NCBI GenBank assembly: GCA_028571685.1 | Contig: CM053140.1 | Location: 24,347,501-24,411,500, forward strand | Length of the DNA: 64,000 nt | Source of the DNA: Heterohyrax brucei | Taxonomy: Eukaryota; Chordata; Mammalia; Hyracoidea; Procaviidae | Direction: 5' to 3' | In this document: positions 45,668 through 58,159 of the stretch, in pieces | Layout of the letters: each line of letters starts with the position of its first letter | Position numbering within the stretch: the first letter of the stretch is position 1 | Notes under the pieces: generated by a model | Told to the model about the DNA's origin: nothing | What the model saw: the letters and a program-made list of their open reading frames with translations, nothing else | Databases searched by the model: none | Position numbers and translations under genes: made by a program

Positions 45668-48600
45668 TTTTTTTTTTTAATTAAATAAAAAATGAAAGTG
45701 TACATACTTTGTGCTTACAATATTGGGTTAAGATAGGAGGAGTACACAAGTTGTGTCAAAGTCCCATTAATATTGATCTTCTTACTAATGTGTATTGTCA
45801 CCAGTTTCACCCAATCAAATTTCTAACAACTATCAAATCTAAACCCTCACCCCTTGCCCTCCCACCCTTCCACCCTCCCCACCCTTGTAGCTGTCAAAGA
45901 GTCTTTTCTGTTATGTATGAGTATGCTTTTAAGTTTTTATCGTAGGGGTCTCATATAATAATTGTCCTTCTGTCGCTGACTAGTTTCACTCAACATAATG
46001 TCCTCCAGTTGAGACCAAATTGAGAGATGTTTCCTGCTATCATCGTTGTTCTTTATCAATGTATAGTACTCTATTGAGTACATATACCAAAGTTTACCCA
46101 TCCATTCTTCTGTTGTGCATCTGGATTGATTCTAACTTTTTGCTATCGTGGACTGTGCTGCAATGAACATTTGTGTGCATGTATCAGTTGGTGTGAATGG
46201 CCTTGATTCTGTAGGATATATTCCGAGCAGAGGAATTACTGGGTCAAATGGTATATCTATATCCATTATTTTAAGGTAACGCCAAATTGTTTTCCAGAGA
46301 GCTTGCACCATTCTGCAATCCCACCAACAGTGTAGAAGAGTTCCAGTCTCTCTACAGCCTCTCCAACATTTAATGTTTTGCATATTTTTGGATCATGGCC
46401 AATCTCGTTAGGGTGCAATGGTGTCTCATTGTCGTTTTGATTTGAATTTCTTTAATAATTAACAATCGTGAGCATGTCCACATGTGTTTTTTGGCTACCT
46501 GGATCTCCTCTTTAGAGAAGTGTCTGTCCATCTCCTTTGCCCATCACTTAATTGGATGATTTGTCTTTTTCTTATTGGTATTTTGTAGAACCGTATAGAT
46601 TATGGAGATCAGGCGTCGATCTGACATAGAGTTGCCAAATATTTTTCACATTCTTTTGGTGATCTTTTAATTCTTTTGATGAAGTCTTTGGATGAATGTG
46701 TTTTGTTTGTCAGATTTTGAAGTCTGTGTATATTGTGTATTAAAACATACATTGTTGACCCTATTTTATCTTGGATGAGCTTTACCGTTTTAGCTTTTAT
46801 ATTTAGGTCTTTTATCCAGTTTGAGTTGATTTTTGTATAAGGTGTGAGATATGGGTCTTGCTTCAATTTTTTGCAGATGGATATCCAATTATGCCAGCAC
46901 CATTTGTTAAAGAGACTGTTCTTAACCCAGTTCAAAATCTTAGGACCTTTGTCAAGTATCAGCTGTTCATAGGAGGATGGTGGCATCTCTGGGGTCTCTA
47001 CTTTGTTCCATTGGTCTATATGTCACCTTTTGTACCAATACCAGGCTATTTTGACTACATTGGCAGTGTAATAGGTTTTAAAGTCAGGTAGTGAGAAGCC
47101 TCCCAGTATGTTCTTCTTTTTCAGTAGTGCTTTACTTATTCAAGGCTTCTTCTCTTTCCAAATAAAGCTGATAATTTGTTTCTCCATCTCATCGAAAAAT
47201 GTCCGTGGAATTTGTATTGGGATTGCATTATATAAGTAGATTGCTTTGGGCAAAATAGACATTTTCACAATATTGAGTCTTCCTATCCATGAGCAGGGCA
47301 GATTACTCCATTTATGTAAGTCTCTCCTAGTTTCTTGTAGTAAGGTTTTGTAGTTTTCTCTGTAATGATCTCTTATTTCTCTAGTTAGATTTATTCCTAG
47401 GTATTTTATCTTCTTGGGGGCTATAGTAAATGGAATTGATTAGGTGATTTCTTCTTTAATAATTTCACTGTTGGTATAAAGGAATCCCATTGATTTAGTT
47501 ACATTTATCTCGTATCCCAATACTTTGCTGAATTCTTCTATTAGCTCTAACAGTTTACTTACGGATTTCTTTGGATTCTCTGTATAAACAATCATATCAT
47601 CTGCAAAGAGGGAAATCTTTACTTCTTCATTGCCAATACGGATGCCCTTTATTTCTTTGACTTGTCTAATTGCTCTGGCTAGAACTTCTAGCACAGTGTT
47701 GAATAAAATTAGTGAGAGCGGGCATCCTTGTCTAGTTCCCGTTCTCAAAGGGAATTCTTTCACAGTCTTTCACCATTCAAGATGATGAAAGCAGTTGGCT
47801 TTGCGTAGATGCTACTGATTATATTGAAGAATTTCCCTTTTATTCCTATTTTTCTGAGAGTTTTAAACATGAATGGATGTTGAACTTTGTCAAATGCCTT
47901 TTCCGCATCAGTTGACAAAATCAGGTGATTTTTATCTTTTGTGTTATTAATATGGTTGATTACATTAATTGTTTTTCTGATGTTGAACCAGCCTTGCATC
48001 TCTGGAATGAAACCAACTTGATCATGATGAATTATTTTTTTTATATGCTATTGAATTCTATTGACAAGAATTTTGTTGAAGATTTTTGCATGTAGATTCA
48101 TCAGTGATATTCGACTGTAATTTTCTTCTTTTGTGGGATCTTTCCCTGGTTTTGGTATCAGGGTTATGCTGGCTTCATAGAATGAATTTGGAAGTATTTC
48201 ATCTCTTTCTATAGTGTGAAATAGCCTCATTAGTACTGAAGTTAATTCTTCTCTAAAAGTTTGGTAGAATTCTCTGGTTAAGCCATCTGGGCCAGGACTT
48301 TTTTTTGGTTGGTAGATTTTTGATGACTTCTTCAATCTCTTCCTTTGTGATAGATTTATTAAGTTCATCTATTTCTCTTTGTGATAGTCTTGGTGAGTCA
48401 TATGAATCTAGACATTTGTCCATTTCCCCCAGGTTTTCAAACCTGTCAGAGTATAGCTTTTCATAGTATTCTGTTATGATATATTTTATTTCAGTTGGGT
48501 CTGTTGTAACATCTCCCAACTCATTTCTTAATCGGGTTATTTGTGTCTTCTGTTGTTTTTCTTTTGTAAGTTTAGCCAATGGTTTATCAATTTTGTTGAT

Positions 48601-51600
48601 CTTTTCAAAAAATCAGCTTTTGGTTTTGTTAATTTTTTCAGCTGTTTTTCTATTCTCTAACTCATTTAGTTCTGCTCTAATCTTTATAATCTGTTTTCTT
48701 CTGGTGCTTGGGGAGTTTCTTTGTTGCTCTCTTTCTACTTGTTTAAGTTGTGAGGTTAACTCTTTAATTTGTGCTCTTCTTTCTGGAAGTGTGCATTTAT
48801 AGACATAAACTGACCTCTGAGCACTGCTTTTGCTGTATCCCATAAATTCTGGTAGGATGTGTTTTCATTCTCATTTGAATCCATAAATTTCTTTAATGTG
48901 TCTTCAATTTCTTTTATAACCCAAGGCTTTATGAGTAAAGTGTTGTTCAGTTTCCACAAGTTTAAATTTTTACCTATGAATTTTCTGTTATTGATTTCAA
49001 CTTTTATAGCTCTGTGGTCCGAGAAGGTACTTCGCAACAAATCAGTGGTTTGGATTTTATGGAGAATTGTTGTATGACCTAACATATGGCCTATTCTGGA
49101 GAATGTTCCATGTGCTTTGGAGAAGAAGGTGTATTTGTTGATGGATGAAAAGATCTGTATATGTCGATAAGGTCAAGTTGGTTGATTGCTGTAATAAGAT
49201 CTTCTGTATCTTTACTGAGCTTTTTTCTGGATGATCTATCCTTAACTGAAAGGGGAGTGTTAAAGTCTGCAACTATTATTGTGAAATGATCAATCTCATT
49301 TTTCAGTGATGTCAGTATTTGTTCAATGTATTTAGGTTCTTTAGTATTGGGTGCGTAAATATTTAATATTGTTAAGTCTTGCTTGAGTATTGAACCTTTC
49401 AGCAATAAATAGTGACCATCCTTGTCCACAGTAGTGGATTTTACATTAAAATGTGTTTTATCTGAGATTAATATTGCCACACCTGCTCTTTTTCATGTAT
49501 TATTAGCATGATATATATTACTCCAGCCTTTAATTCTCAACCTGTTCTTATCTTTAAGTCTAAGATGTGTTTCTTGTAAGCAACATACAGATGGGTCATG
49601 TCTTTTGATCCACAATGTCACTTGCTGTCTCTTTACTGGAGCATTCAGTCCATTTACATTCAATGTGATTATTGATAGGTATATGTTTAGTTTTGTCATT
49701 GTAATGTGTTTATTTTTGTGTTGATGATTTCTCTGTTCTCATTAATCTGGTCTGGGACATTCTTTATGGATGGTATGAGTTTTGATTTTATAATTGTTGA
49801 GACTCCTGTATTGTAATTTTTAATTTCAAATGATATATTGTTAATCTGTTCTATGGCTATGTACCTAATCCCCCTTAACATATAATTATTGAGATCAATT
49901 TTAACTATTTTATAAGTCAGAAACTTTCACTGTATCAAAAACAACTGTAACTAATGTAGTGTATCCTGCTTTTAATGTGATGGTATTATAGTTGTCATGA
50001 TATGGTCATGGATTCTTTTATTATAATACTGTAGCTTTTGGTGTGGTTTAGTGAAGTTTTGTGCCTTCCTTAACTGATCAGAAATTTGGATGAAGTGCCA
50101 TAAATTACCACATAAAACATACATTTAGGAAGAGCATCTTTGAATATTTCATGTAATTTTGGTTTAGTTTTTATGAAGTCCTTAAATTTCTCTTTATTTT
50201 CAAAAGTCTTAATTTCACCATTATATTTGTTAGACAGTTTTGCAGGATAAATAATTCTAGGATGGAAGTTTTTCTCATTCAGGGCTTTGAATGTGTCTGC
50301 CCATTGTTTTCTAGCCAGCATTGTTTCAGCAGAAAAGTCAGATGAAAGTCTACAGGGTTTCCCTCAGAATGTTAGTTTTGATTTGAGCCTTGCTGTCTTC
50401 AGAAGAATCTCTTTGTGTTTTAGCTTATTAAGCTTAATTATAATATGCCTTGGCATCCTTCTTTTTGGATCTAACTTTTGCAGTGTTCGATAAACATCTT
50501 GGATACCTATGTTCTCTTTGTTCATAATCTCAGGAAAGCTTTCTGTCAGCATCTCTACAGCAATACGTCTGTGTTTTCATTAATCCTCCCTTGTTCAGGA
50601 ATTCCAATTAAATGTAAATTATTCTTCTTCATGGATTCCTATATGTTTCTTAATGTTTCTTCGTTTTTCTTATTTCTTTTCTCTGGTTTTGCCTCATAAA
50701 TGTTGGCATTAGTTACTTTGTCTTCTAGGTCACTGATTGTAACTTCCATCTGTTCAGTCCTACTCTTTTGGCTTTGGATAGAATTATCCACTTCTGTAAT
50801 TTTGTTATTCTGATGTATTTCAGATCGTTGATGTTCTAGCATTTCAAATAGTTTACCAAAATTTTCATTTTGTTCTATTGCATTTTGTTTAATCTCTAGG
50901 AAGGTTTTATATATACCTCTTTTGTATTCAACCTCTGTTAGATTCAGAAAGGCTTCTTCATCTGGGAAATTTTTTGAATTTTTTGAATGTTAGGGAAATT
51001 TCTGGAGCATTTGAAGACTTTCTTTAAATGATTAATTATGGTCTGCTGCCTGCGTGCCGTCTAGATGCTATTTGATTTCTCTGATAATGGATCTAAGAGA
51101 ATTGTTAGTCACCAGCTGTCTCTGTTACTCTAGTGATTTTGCCCCAGGTGAACTTGCAAGGGTGGAAGACTTTGCTTATTGGGTAGCAAAGAGGCTGCTC
51201 TGTTTATGGAGAAACTGGGGACTGTCAGCCAATCTTATAATGTGAGAGAAAAGAGGTTTTTCAATAGTGATTTTCAGGGAGAAAATACAAGCCTCTCAGC
51301 TTTAAAAAGTAAACCTTAAAAGTAAAAGTAACCTGCACTTCTATGCAGGGAGCTGTCCAGGTGCTGAATTGGGAGCTGGAAGCTGTCCAACAGGCTGGCC
51401 TGAACAAGTAGTGGGGAACAGCAGACTTCACCTGCCAGCTTCTAATGAAAGTATGTTACCATTACTGGCCATTTCCAGAAGCTGCAGTTCTCAGTTACAA
51501 GGTAGCAGCAGAAACAGAGGTCAAATGGTCGCTAGATTGTTTTTGAGAGGAGAAGATTAGTCTGATACTGTTGCCCAGTCAAATCTGTTAGGTCCTAAGG

Positions 51601-51700
51601 CTTCTCAGGTATTCAACACTCCATAAAAAATATCATCCAGGCCTTAGTTCTCAGAGGGAAATGAGGAGACATCTGTTTATTCTGCCATCTGGTAACCATC
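45668..51700 (-). mobile_element. Full-length L1 (antisense), disrupted ORFs
   Basis: About 6.0 kb from the poly-T (poly-A complement) at 45668 to the apparent 5' end near 51700. ORF2 on the minus strand starts near 49699 (MTKLNIYLSIITLNVNGLN) and can be followed through the endonuclease, RT ([16 protein letters not shown] at 47440-47763, with the FADD catalytic box) and C-terminal part (AAQSTIAKS, then a premature TAG near 46130). ORF1 is in pieces at about 50070-50930 (NEKNFHPRIIYPAKLS). Several frameshifts and stops make it inactive, but it is less decayed than the host L1. Confidence 0.88.
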
Positions 51701-51713
51701 TGATGACATGTGT

Positions 51714-52473
51714 GGACACTAACTTTAGGTAAATGGCCACCGCAAAACTTCCAAACAGGGCAAAAAATAATCAGTTAACATAGCCTGATGTCTTTTGCCA
51801 TTGGCATTCACAGCTTCTTCTTGTTCACATTAGAAGAAATAAAGACCAGTAATTCTGCTGGACCAGAATCCATACAAGACAATAGCTTTGGGGATGAAGT
51901 GGATATTCTAGAATGTCCATTGGATTCTCATCTCTCCAAATATGACACTTTTGTTTGTTAACAAAACCATTCATCCAAAAGTGGGCCTCGTTGCTGAGGA
52001 TGATTTTTCAGCCAAAAGCAGGCTCAACTTTCAGTGGCTCCAGAGCCAAGTCAGCAAATATGCAGTGCATTTGTGGTCGTTGGACTTCGGTTCATGAATT
52101 AAAACAGGTTTATAAGGATAAAGCTTTAAGTCCAGATGCAAAATCCACCAAATTGTGGTCAACAAAAGGCCCAGTACTTGAGAAAGTGACTGGGATGAAT
52201 TTTCACTTACGATCTAACTAATGGTGACTTTATTTTAATTGGAACATGCAGTTCATTGATGCCCAGATGTTGTCAACACCTCACAACAGACCTGGTTGAC
52301 TCAAATTTTTAAATTAGACATTGAATTGTTCTCTCAGTAGGATGCTTATGAACATTGTAAATGTCACGTAACGCATGTAATGTTTAGTCACTGGAACACC
52401 CATTTTGATAATAAACTTTAATAATTTTTACGTGTTGTGGAATCTTAGTTTTTCAAGACTGTCCGGACTTATC
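51714..52473 (-). mobile_element. Decayed IS630-Tc1-mariner transposase relic
   Basis: On the minus strand, across several frames, a transposase can be followed: an N-terminal part (VYYQNGCS; KFESTRSVV), a middle (WILHLDLKLYPYKPVLIHE, then KSNDHK) and the start of the catalytic core (SNEAHFWMNGFVNKQKC, then IWRDENP, GFWSSRITGLYFF, NANGKRHQAM). The usual D of SDEAHF is N. The C-terminal third is missing. Short similar ends (gtccggac near 52473, gtccacac on the minus strand near 51714) may be remains of inverted repeats. The family style is one I associate mainly with arthropod genomes. Confidence 0.72.
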
Positions 52474-52545
52474 AAAAAATGTGATAAATATGGCTGCTAG
52501 CAAATATGGCTGTCGTGAGCTGTCAAAAATTGGACATCCTAACTG
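52474..52545. other. Short unassigned stretch between transposon relic and L1
   Basis: Contains repeated 'aaatatggctg' units. It may be the outer end of the transposon. Confidence 0.35.
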
Positions 52546-54497
52546 GAAGACCCTTTATGTGGTATGTTCTATGTGCATTGGAAAAGAATGTGTGCTTGGC
52601 TGCTCGTGAGGGGAGTGTTCTGTATATGTCTGTGAGGTGAAGTTGGGTTGACTGTGGCATTTAGATATTCTTTGTTTTTTTCAGTTTCTTTTTGAATGTT
52701 TTTACCAAAGGTGGTTTGTTGATGTCTGCTGCTGTTATTGTGGAGCTTCTCTTTTTTTTTTTCAGTGCTACTAGAGCTTGCTTAATGTATTTTGGAGTCC
52801 TGTCACTGAGTGCATATGTATTTATTATGGTGATATCCTCCTGATGTATGTCTCTCTAATCACTAGCTAGCATTCTTATTGCTGGTAATGGATTTTGCTT
52901 TAAAGTCCATTTTGTTGGAGATTAATTTGCTTTTCCTGACCTCTCCTAGTTGTTGTTTGCTTCATCTGTATGTTTTCTCATCCTTTGGGTTTTAGTTTAT
53001 GTCTTAAGTCTAAGGTGTATCTCTTGTAGACAGCATATAGATAGGTCATTTTTTAATGCATTCTGTCACTGTGTCTCCTTATTTCGGCATTTAATCCATT
53101 TACACCCAGATTAATTATGGATAGATATTAGTTTACTGCTGTCATTTTGATATGTTTTTTGTGTATGTGATGTTATCAGTTTCTCTTTTGTGCTTAATTT
53201 TCTGTTGTTGTTAGGTGCTGTCCAGTTGGTTCTGAGTCATAGTGACCCTATGTGCAACAGAGTGAAACACTGCCTTGTGCCACGTCCACAGTAGTTTTTA
53301 TGCTTAAGCCCATTGTTGAGGCCACTGTGTCAGTCCATCTTGTCGAGGGTCTTCTCATTTTCATTGACCCTCCACTTTACCAAGTATGATGTCCTCCAGT
53401 GACTGATCTTTCCTGACACATGTCCAAAGTATGTAAGATGTAGTCTTGCCATCTTTGCTTCCAAGGAGCACTCTGGTTGGACTTCTTCCAGAACAGATCT
53501 GTGTGTTATTTTGGTGGTCCGTGTTACGTTTTACCTTCTTCTTCAACAGCACAATTCAAAGGCTTCAATTCTTCTGTCTTCTTCGTTCATTGTCAAGCTT
53601 TCACATGCACATGACGTAACTGAAAAGACATGACTTGGGTCAGACAGACTTTAGTTTTCAAGGTAACATCTTTACTTTTCAGTACTTTAAAGAGATCCTT
53701 TCTAGCAGATTTCTCCAATGCAATGTGTCTTGATTTCTTGACTGTTGTAATTTTCTGTGTTGAGTTATTTATGCATTTTCATTTCACCTTTTGCATTGTC
53801 ATTGATTTTGTGTTGCTCTATCTTCTGTTAAAAATTTTGATGGGTAGATTTGTTAGTTTCCTGTGTGGTAACCTTAAAATTTATCTCTGTTTTTCTAAGT
53901 GTAAGACAGTCTTTTATTTCTTGGAATTGCCTTAACTTACTCTTCATATGGAAGTTCCATAACTAAACTATTCCTCTTTTTTTGTTCTAATGTTATCATC
54001 GTTTATATACTGACATCTCTGTTTCCTTATACCTAGTACTTTTGTTTTGACTTATTTGCAACTTTCTTATCTGGGTTGATATCTGGTTACTCTTTCTTGT
54101 GTTTTGCTTCTGGGTTGTTGTCTCACAACATTGGTTCTCTAGCTGAAATACTCCCTTTAGTATTTGTACTTTTGCTTTGGTTTTTACAAATTCTCTTAAG
54201 TTTTGTTTCTCTGAAAATGCCCTAATTTTGCCATCATATTTGAGAGACACTTTTGCTGGATATATAATTCTTAGCTGTCAGTTAATTTCCTTCAAGGCTT
54301 TATGTATCTCATCTTCTTGCCTTCTTGTTTGCAAGATTTCTCCTGAATAATCACAGCTTAGTCTTATTGAGTCTTCTTTGTAGATGACATTTTGTTCACC
54401 CCTAGCTGCTCTTAAAATTCTTTTTTTATCTTTGGTTTTGATAAGTTGGATTATAATGTGTCTTGGTGACTTTCTTTTCGTATGTACCCTGTGTGGA
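52546..54497 (-). mobile_element. Old L1, segment 3 (endonuclease and ORF1, antisense)
   Basis: Continues the L1 of segments 1 and 2: the text resumes ('gttctatgtgcattgg') where 44590 broke off. On the minus strand 53996-54250 encodes the ORF1 C-terminal domain (MSLKYDGKIRAFSEKQNL). An RTE fragment interrupts at 53205-53725. The part from 54121 on is duplicated at the window's left end. Confidence 0.82.
53205..53725 (-). mobile_element. RTE LINE 3' fragment (antisense) inside an L1
   Basis: Begins 'gttgttgttaggtgctgtcc', continues with 'gcactctggttggacttc' and ends in 'aagagatcctttctagcag'. Confidence 0.88.
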
Positions 54498-55646
54498 GGT
54501 TTATAAACTTATTTCCCTGCCCAGGGAGAGAAGTGAAGGCTAAAAACCTGTCCTTCCTTGCTGAACTGTGTCTCTCCATTCTCCTTCCATTTCAGATCCC
54601 AGGTTTGGTACAGGGAGAACTAGTCCAGTCCAGATACTTGTGGGTCATCTTACACATTATTGCAGTCACAAGGATTTCCATTTCTCACAAGCTTTGTGGA
54701 TTCAACATTCATCTATGTCCAGACTGATGACTGGTGGACCTGCTTCAGTTTTTATGTGTCTTAAAGAAGTGGCTTCTTGGATGTAGAAAGGACATTCACT
54801 TAGAATTCTGGAAGCTGGAGCAACGACATGGTGAGTACCACAGACAACTGGGATATTCTTAGAAGGGGGTGAGTTGATACAAATTATTGGGGGAGCAGCT
54901 GTGTGGGCCTTGTGGTTCCTCAATGAGGTAAAAAGTGGCAGAGAAGGCCAAGAGTCTGAGCCCTGAGAAGCATCCTAAGACCCTGATCGTTTGTCACTGG
55001 GCCTTTCCTCTCACATATGTGGTTTTTTAAGTCCTTGATGCATGGAGTCACTTTCTTTAATGTGACCTATGGAGCTGGCACCATGGGACGTTACCGTCAC
55101 CATCTTGGGTCTTGGTGCTCTGTGTTAGTGACCAGAGCCTGAAAACAGAGCATCTCTGGCTGAGGACACTGAGTCCCAAGCCCTCCAGAGCCATCTTTGT
55201 CCCACCTATCACTGTACTCAGTTGTTGTGCCTTCCCAAGAAACTGAAGTCTTTTCTGTGCAGTTCTAAAACAACAACTCTACCTCTGACACTGTGAGAGG
55301 GGTGGAAAAGGATGGAGAAGGATATAGTGAAAGACCCTGACTATGGGATCTTCGGTGAGGCTTGGTGTTCTTGCAATGTCACCAAAAGAATGATACTGGG
55401 AACAGTGAATCCAACTTTATTATGGATATGGTTTCCAGACCCATTGTTTTTTTCTAGGGGAAAATACTTTTGTCTTGAGGCTGTCAGATGTTTGAGAAGC
55501 ATGACTTTCTCGTCCTTGGCTTGCTACATATGTGTGCTTAGAGTTGATAATTAAATGCCTATAATTTAAAGTTGCTCTCCAGAGTTTGCAATTAAAGTCT
55601 AAAAATTAAAATATTCTTCTTTTTCTAGAGAATCCAAATGTGTATT
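54498..55646. other. Non-repetitive part of duplicated block (copy 2)
   Basis: Aligns with 391-1531. No gene recognised; the small open frames are not shared in frame with copy 1. Confidence 0.6.
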
Positions 55647-56200
55647 GTTGTAGTCATTTAGTGCTGCTACAACAAAAGTAATACAAGTCGATGGTTTTAA
55701 CAAAGAGAAATTTATTCTCTCGCAGTCTATAAGACTACAAGTCTGAATTCATGGCATTACTTCCTGGAAATGACTTTCACTCTCTGGAGGAAGATCCTTG
55801 TCAGCAATCTTCCCCCTGGTTGAGTAGCTTCTCAGGCCCAGGAAACCTGGGTCCAAAGGCTGTGCTTTGCTCCTGGTGCTCTTCTTGGAGTTAAGAGGTC
55901 CCCCACTCTCTGCTTGCTTCCTTTTTCCTTTTAAGAGAGAAAAGGTGGTACAAGCCATACCCCAGGAACGGTCCATTTAGATTGAATCAGGGGTGTGACC
56001 TGGATAAGAGTATTATAGACTACATTACTCCTCTTTAGCATAATCTAATCTTGCCCCATTAGCCACAGGCAGAGATTAGGATTTAAAACACATGGGAAAA
56101 TTACATTAATCACAGCATGGAGTGCAGTCACACAGTACTGGCAATCATGGCCTAACCAAGTTGACATAGATTTTTGAGGGACACAATTCAATCCATGACA
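55647..56200 (-). mobile_element. Solo LTR, MaLR-like (copy 2)
   Basis: Counterpart of 1532-2086, in the same place within the duplicated block ('gtagtcatttagtgctgct' to 'caatccatgaca'). Confidence 0.75.
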
Positions 56201-56906
56201 CATGGGATGGGTATATTTAAGTTCTTGGGTTTACACTTTCCATTGCCATTGATTTCTAGATCAGTTGTGTTTTTCTACTGAGAAGTTTTCAGTTGTATGG
56301 ATATAAGCCTTCTCAGACAATGTCTGTTTCAGCTGGTATAAAAGTTACTCTAAAGCTTATTTAAATCCTGAGCGGAAACTTAAACACTTATCTGTAAGAA
56401 ATGATGCTAAAATTTCTAATGTGTTAAATATTTTAGCCATTTTAGGAACATTCTCCTACCTGAAATAAGCTGGATACAGAGACTTACCTGAAATAAGCTG
56501 GATACAGAGACTTTCTCTAGTCACTAGAAAAATTTCTCTAATTTACATTTTTATTATTAGCTCAAATATGTTAGACAATTTAATATTAGGTGTAAATAAC
56601 TAAATGTATATGGTGTTGTAATCAGAAGTGACAATTCCTAATGAAAACATTAAATATGGTTTTTGATTTGTGCCATACGTGAAAGTATATAGATTACTTA
56701 AACTATGTTCCCTGCAGTAAATAATACCTTCAGAGTTTGAAATTCAACATGAACTTACAAGGAGTATCTTACAAATACCTTTTCCTGCTCTCATTCTCAC
56801 CAGCATTGCCTCTTCCACTGCTGCCTTTAGATAGTAAGGTTTATTACTTTCTGAAGCATCTTGCCAGTGATAATGTAAAAGCAAGGAAATACAAATTCTG
56901 AAAAAA
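56201..56906. other. AT-rich duplicated sequence (copy 2), with tandem duplication
   Basis: Aligns with 2087-2710 and, after skipping copy 1's RTE insertion, with 3506-3577. Confidence 0.6.
56458..56513. repeat. Perfect 28-bp tandem duplication
   Basis: The unit 'acctgaaataagctggatac' plus 'agagactt' occurs twice in immediate succession (56458-56485 and 56486-56513). Copy 1 of the block has a single diverged unit at about 2370. Confidence 0.95.
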
Positions 56907-57056
56907 AAGTTACCATTGAGTCAATTCCGACTTATAGCGACCCTGGAAGACAGAGTAGAACTGGCCTCTACCATTTCCATGTAGTGCCTGGTGGATTCAA
57001 ACTGCTAACCTTTTTGGTTAGCAGCCATATCTCTTAACTAGTACACCACCAGGGAT
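56907..57056 (-). mobile_element. AfroSINE (antisense), copy 2
   Basis: Counterpart of 3578-3735 ('gttaccattgagtcaattcc' to 'gtacaccaccaggga'). Confidence 0.82.
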
Positions 57057-57084
57057 CAGAAATTTTTATTGCCCCTACTTTATT

Positions 57085-57254
57085 CTGCTCAGTGAAAACT
57101 CTGGTAGTGTGGTGGGTAAGTGCTGTGTCAGCTCACTGAAAATGTCAGTAGTTCAGATCTGCCAGGTGCTCCTTGGAAAATCTGTAGGGCAGTTCTTCTC
57201 TGACCTACAGGGTTACTATGAGTTGGAATCAACATGATAGTGGTGGCTTGGTGT
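57085..57254 (+). mobile_element. AfroSINE (sense), present only in copy 2
   Basis: Sense AfroSINE ('aaaactctggtagtgtgg' to 'gagttggaatcaacatg'), flanked by similar 'ttctgctca' and 'ttctacaca'. It is absent from copy 1 at about 3765, so it inserted after the duplication. Confidence 0.85.
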
Positions 57255-57344
57255 ATTTGGTTCTACACAAAAGAGCAGAGCATTTACAGTTGCTGTTTAA
57301 TAACTTATCCAGGAGCTTTTCTCATACTGATGTTTCTTGCTGTT

Positions 57345-57535
57345 AGTTGCCTGTAAGTCATTTCCTGCTTACCAGGACTCTAAGTGCTCAAAGTAGAACT
57401 ATGCTCCATAGGATTTTCAAGGCTCTGACTTTTGGGAAGTACAGAGCCAAGCCTTAGTCCTTGTTGACTTTAAACTGCCAGAATGTGGTTAATAGTTCAG
57501 CCCTTAATTAATTGGGCCATCCAAGGACCTTTTTT
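57345..57535 (-). mobile_element. AfroSINE variant (antisense), copy 2
   Basis: Counterpart of 3806-4020; the head reads 'gggccatccaagga'. Confidence 0.72.
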
Positions 57536-57546
57536 TGATAACAATA

Positions 57547-57681
57547 ACAACATGTAACAAAAAAATCCTCTAAACCTGTAGCAATTGAGCCAATTGCAAA
57601 TCATGGCAACCTCACGTGTTACCGAGTAGAACAGAGTTCCATAAAGTTTTCTTAGCCTTAATCTTTAGGGAAGCAGAGTGG
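57547..57681 (-). mobile_element. Partial AfroSINE variant (antisense), copy 2, at the duplication edge
   Basis: Counterpart of 4040-4168. The similarity ends at 'agggaagcagagtg', inside the SINE. Confidence 0.65.
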
Positions 57682-58159
57682 TCCAACAGCATGGAGGGTC
57701 CCCTGGGAACAGTGCTCCTAGACCTGCTGTTGGTCCTGACCAGAAGCCAATACTGAGGTCAACCCTTTAGACAAGAATGGACTGGACTCACATGGTGTGA
57801 CCATGTACTGTGTGTGCTTTATGGTTCTATACATTTATAGGAGGCTGGCCTACTGGTTTCTTTGTAGATGGGAGAGTAGAGGGTGGGAAGGAGGGGACAA
57901 GTGCTCATTAAGAGAATGCTAGAAATCTGGAGTGAAAGAAGGAATGTGCTGTCACCAGGTAAGGAGAGCAGATGGAGCTCCAGATAGGCAGGCATGCAAA
58001 ATTGATTGATTGTATACTTTCACTTAATCACAATAAATAAATATACAAAATAAGAAAAGATAACCCAGAGATCGGAAACAGTTTTCCAGGAACCATTTTT
58101 TTTCAGTCTAATATGCAAAATATATATTTAAAAAAAAACTGTAATAGATGAACAACCCA
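57682..58159. other. Unassigned sequence after the duplication edge
   Basis: Not similar to copy 1. It ends in an A-rich stretch near 58028-58140 and could be an unrecognised retro-insertion. Confidence 0.35.

Noticed and set aside
46132-49699. Multiple minus-strand open frames as separate genes
   Set aside because: They are consecutive pieces of L1 ORF2 interrupted by mutations.
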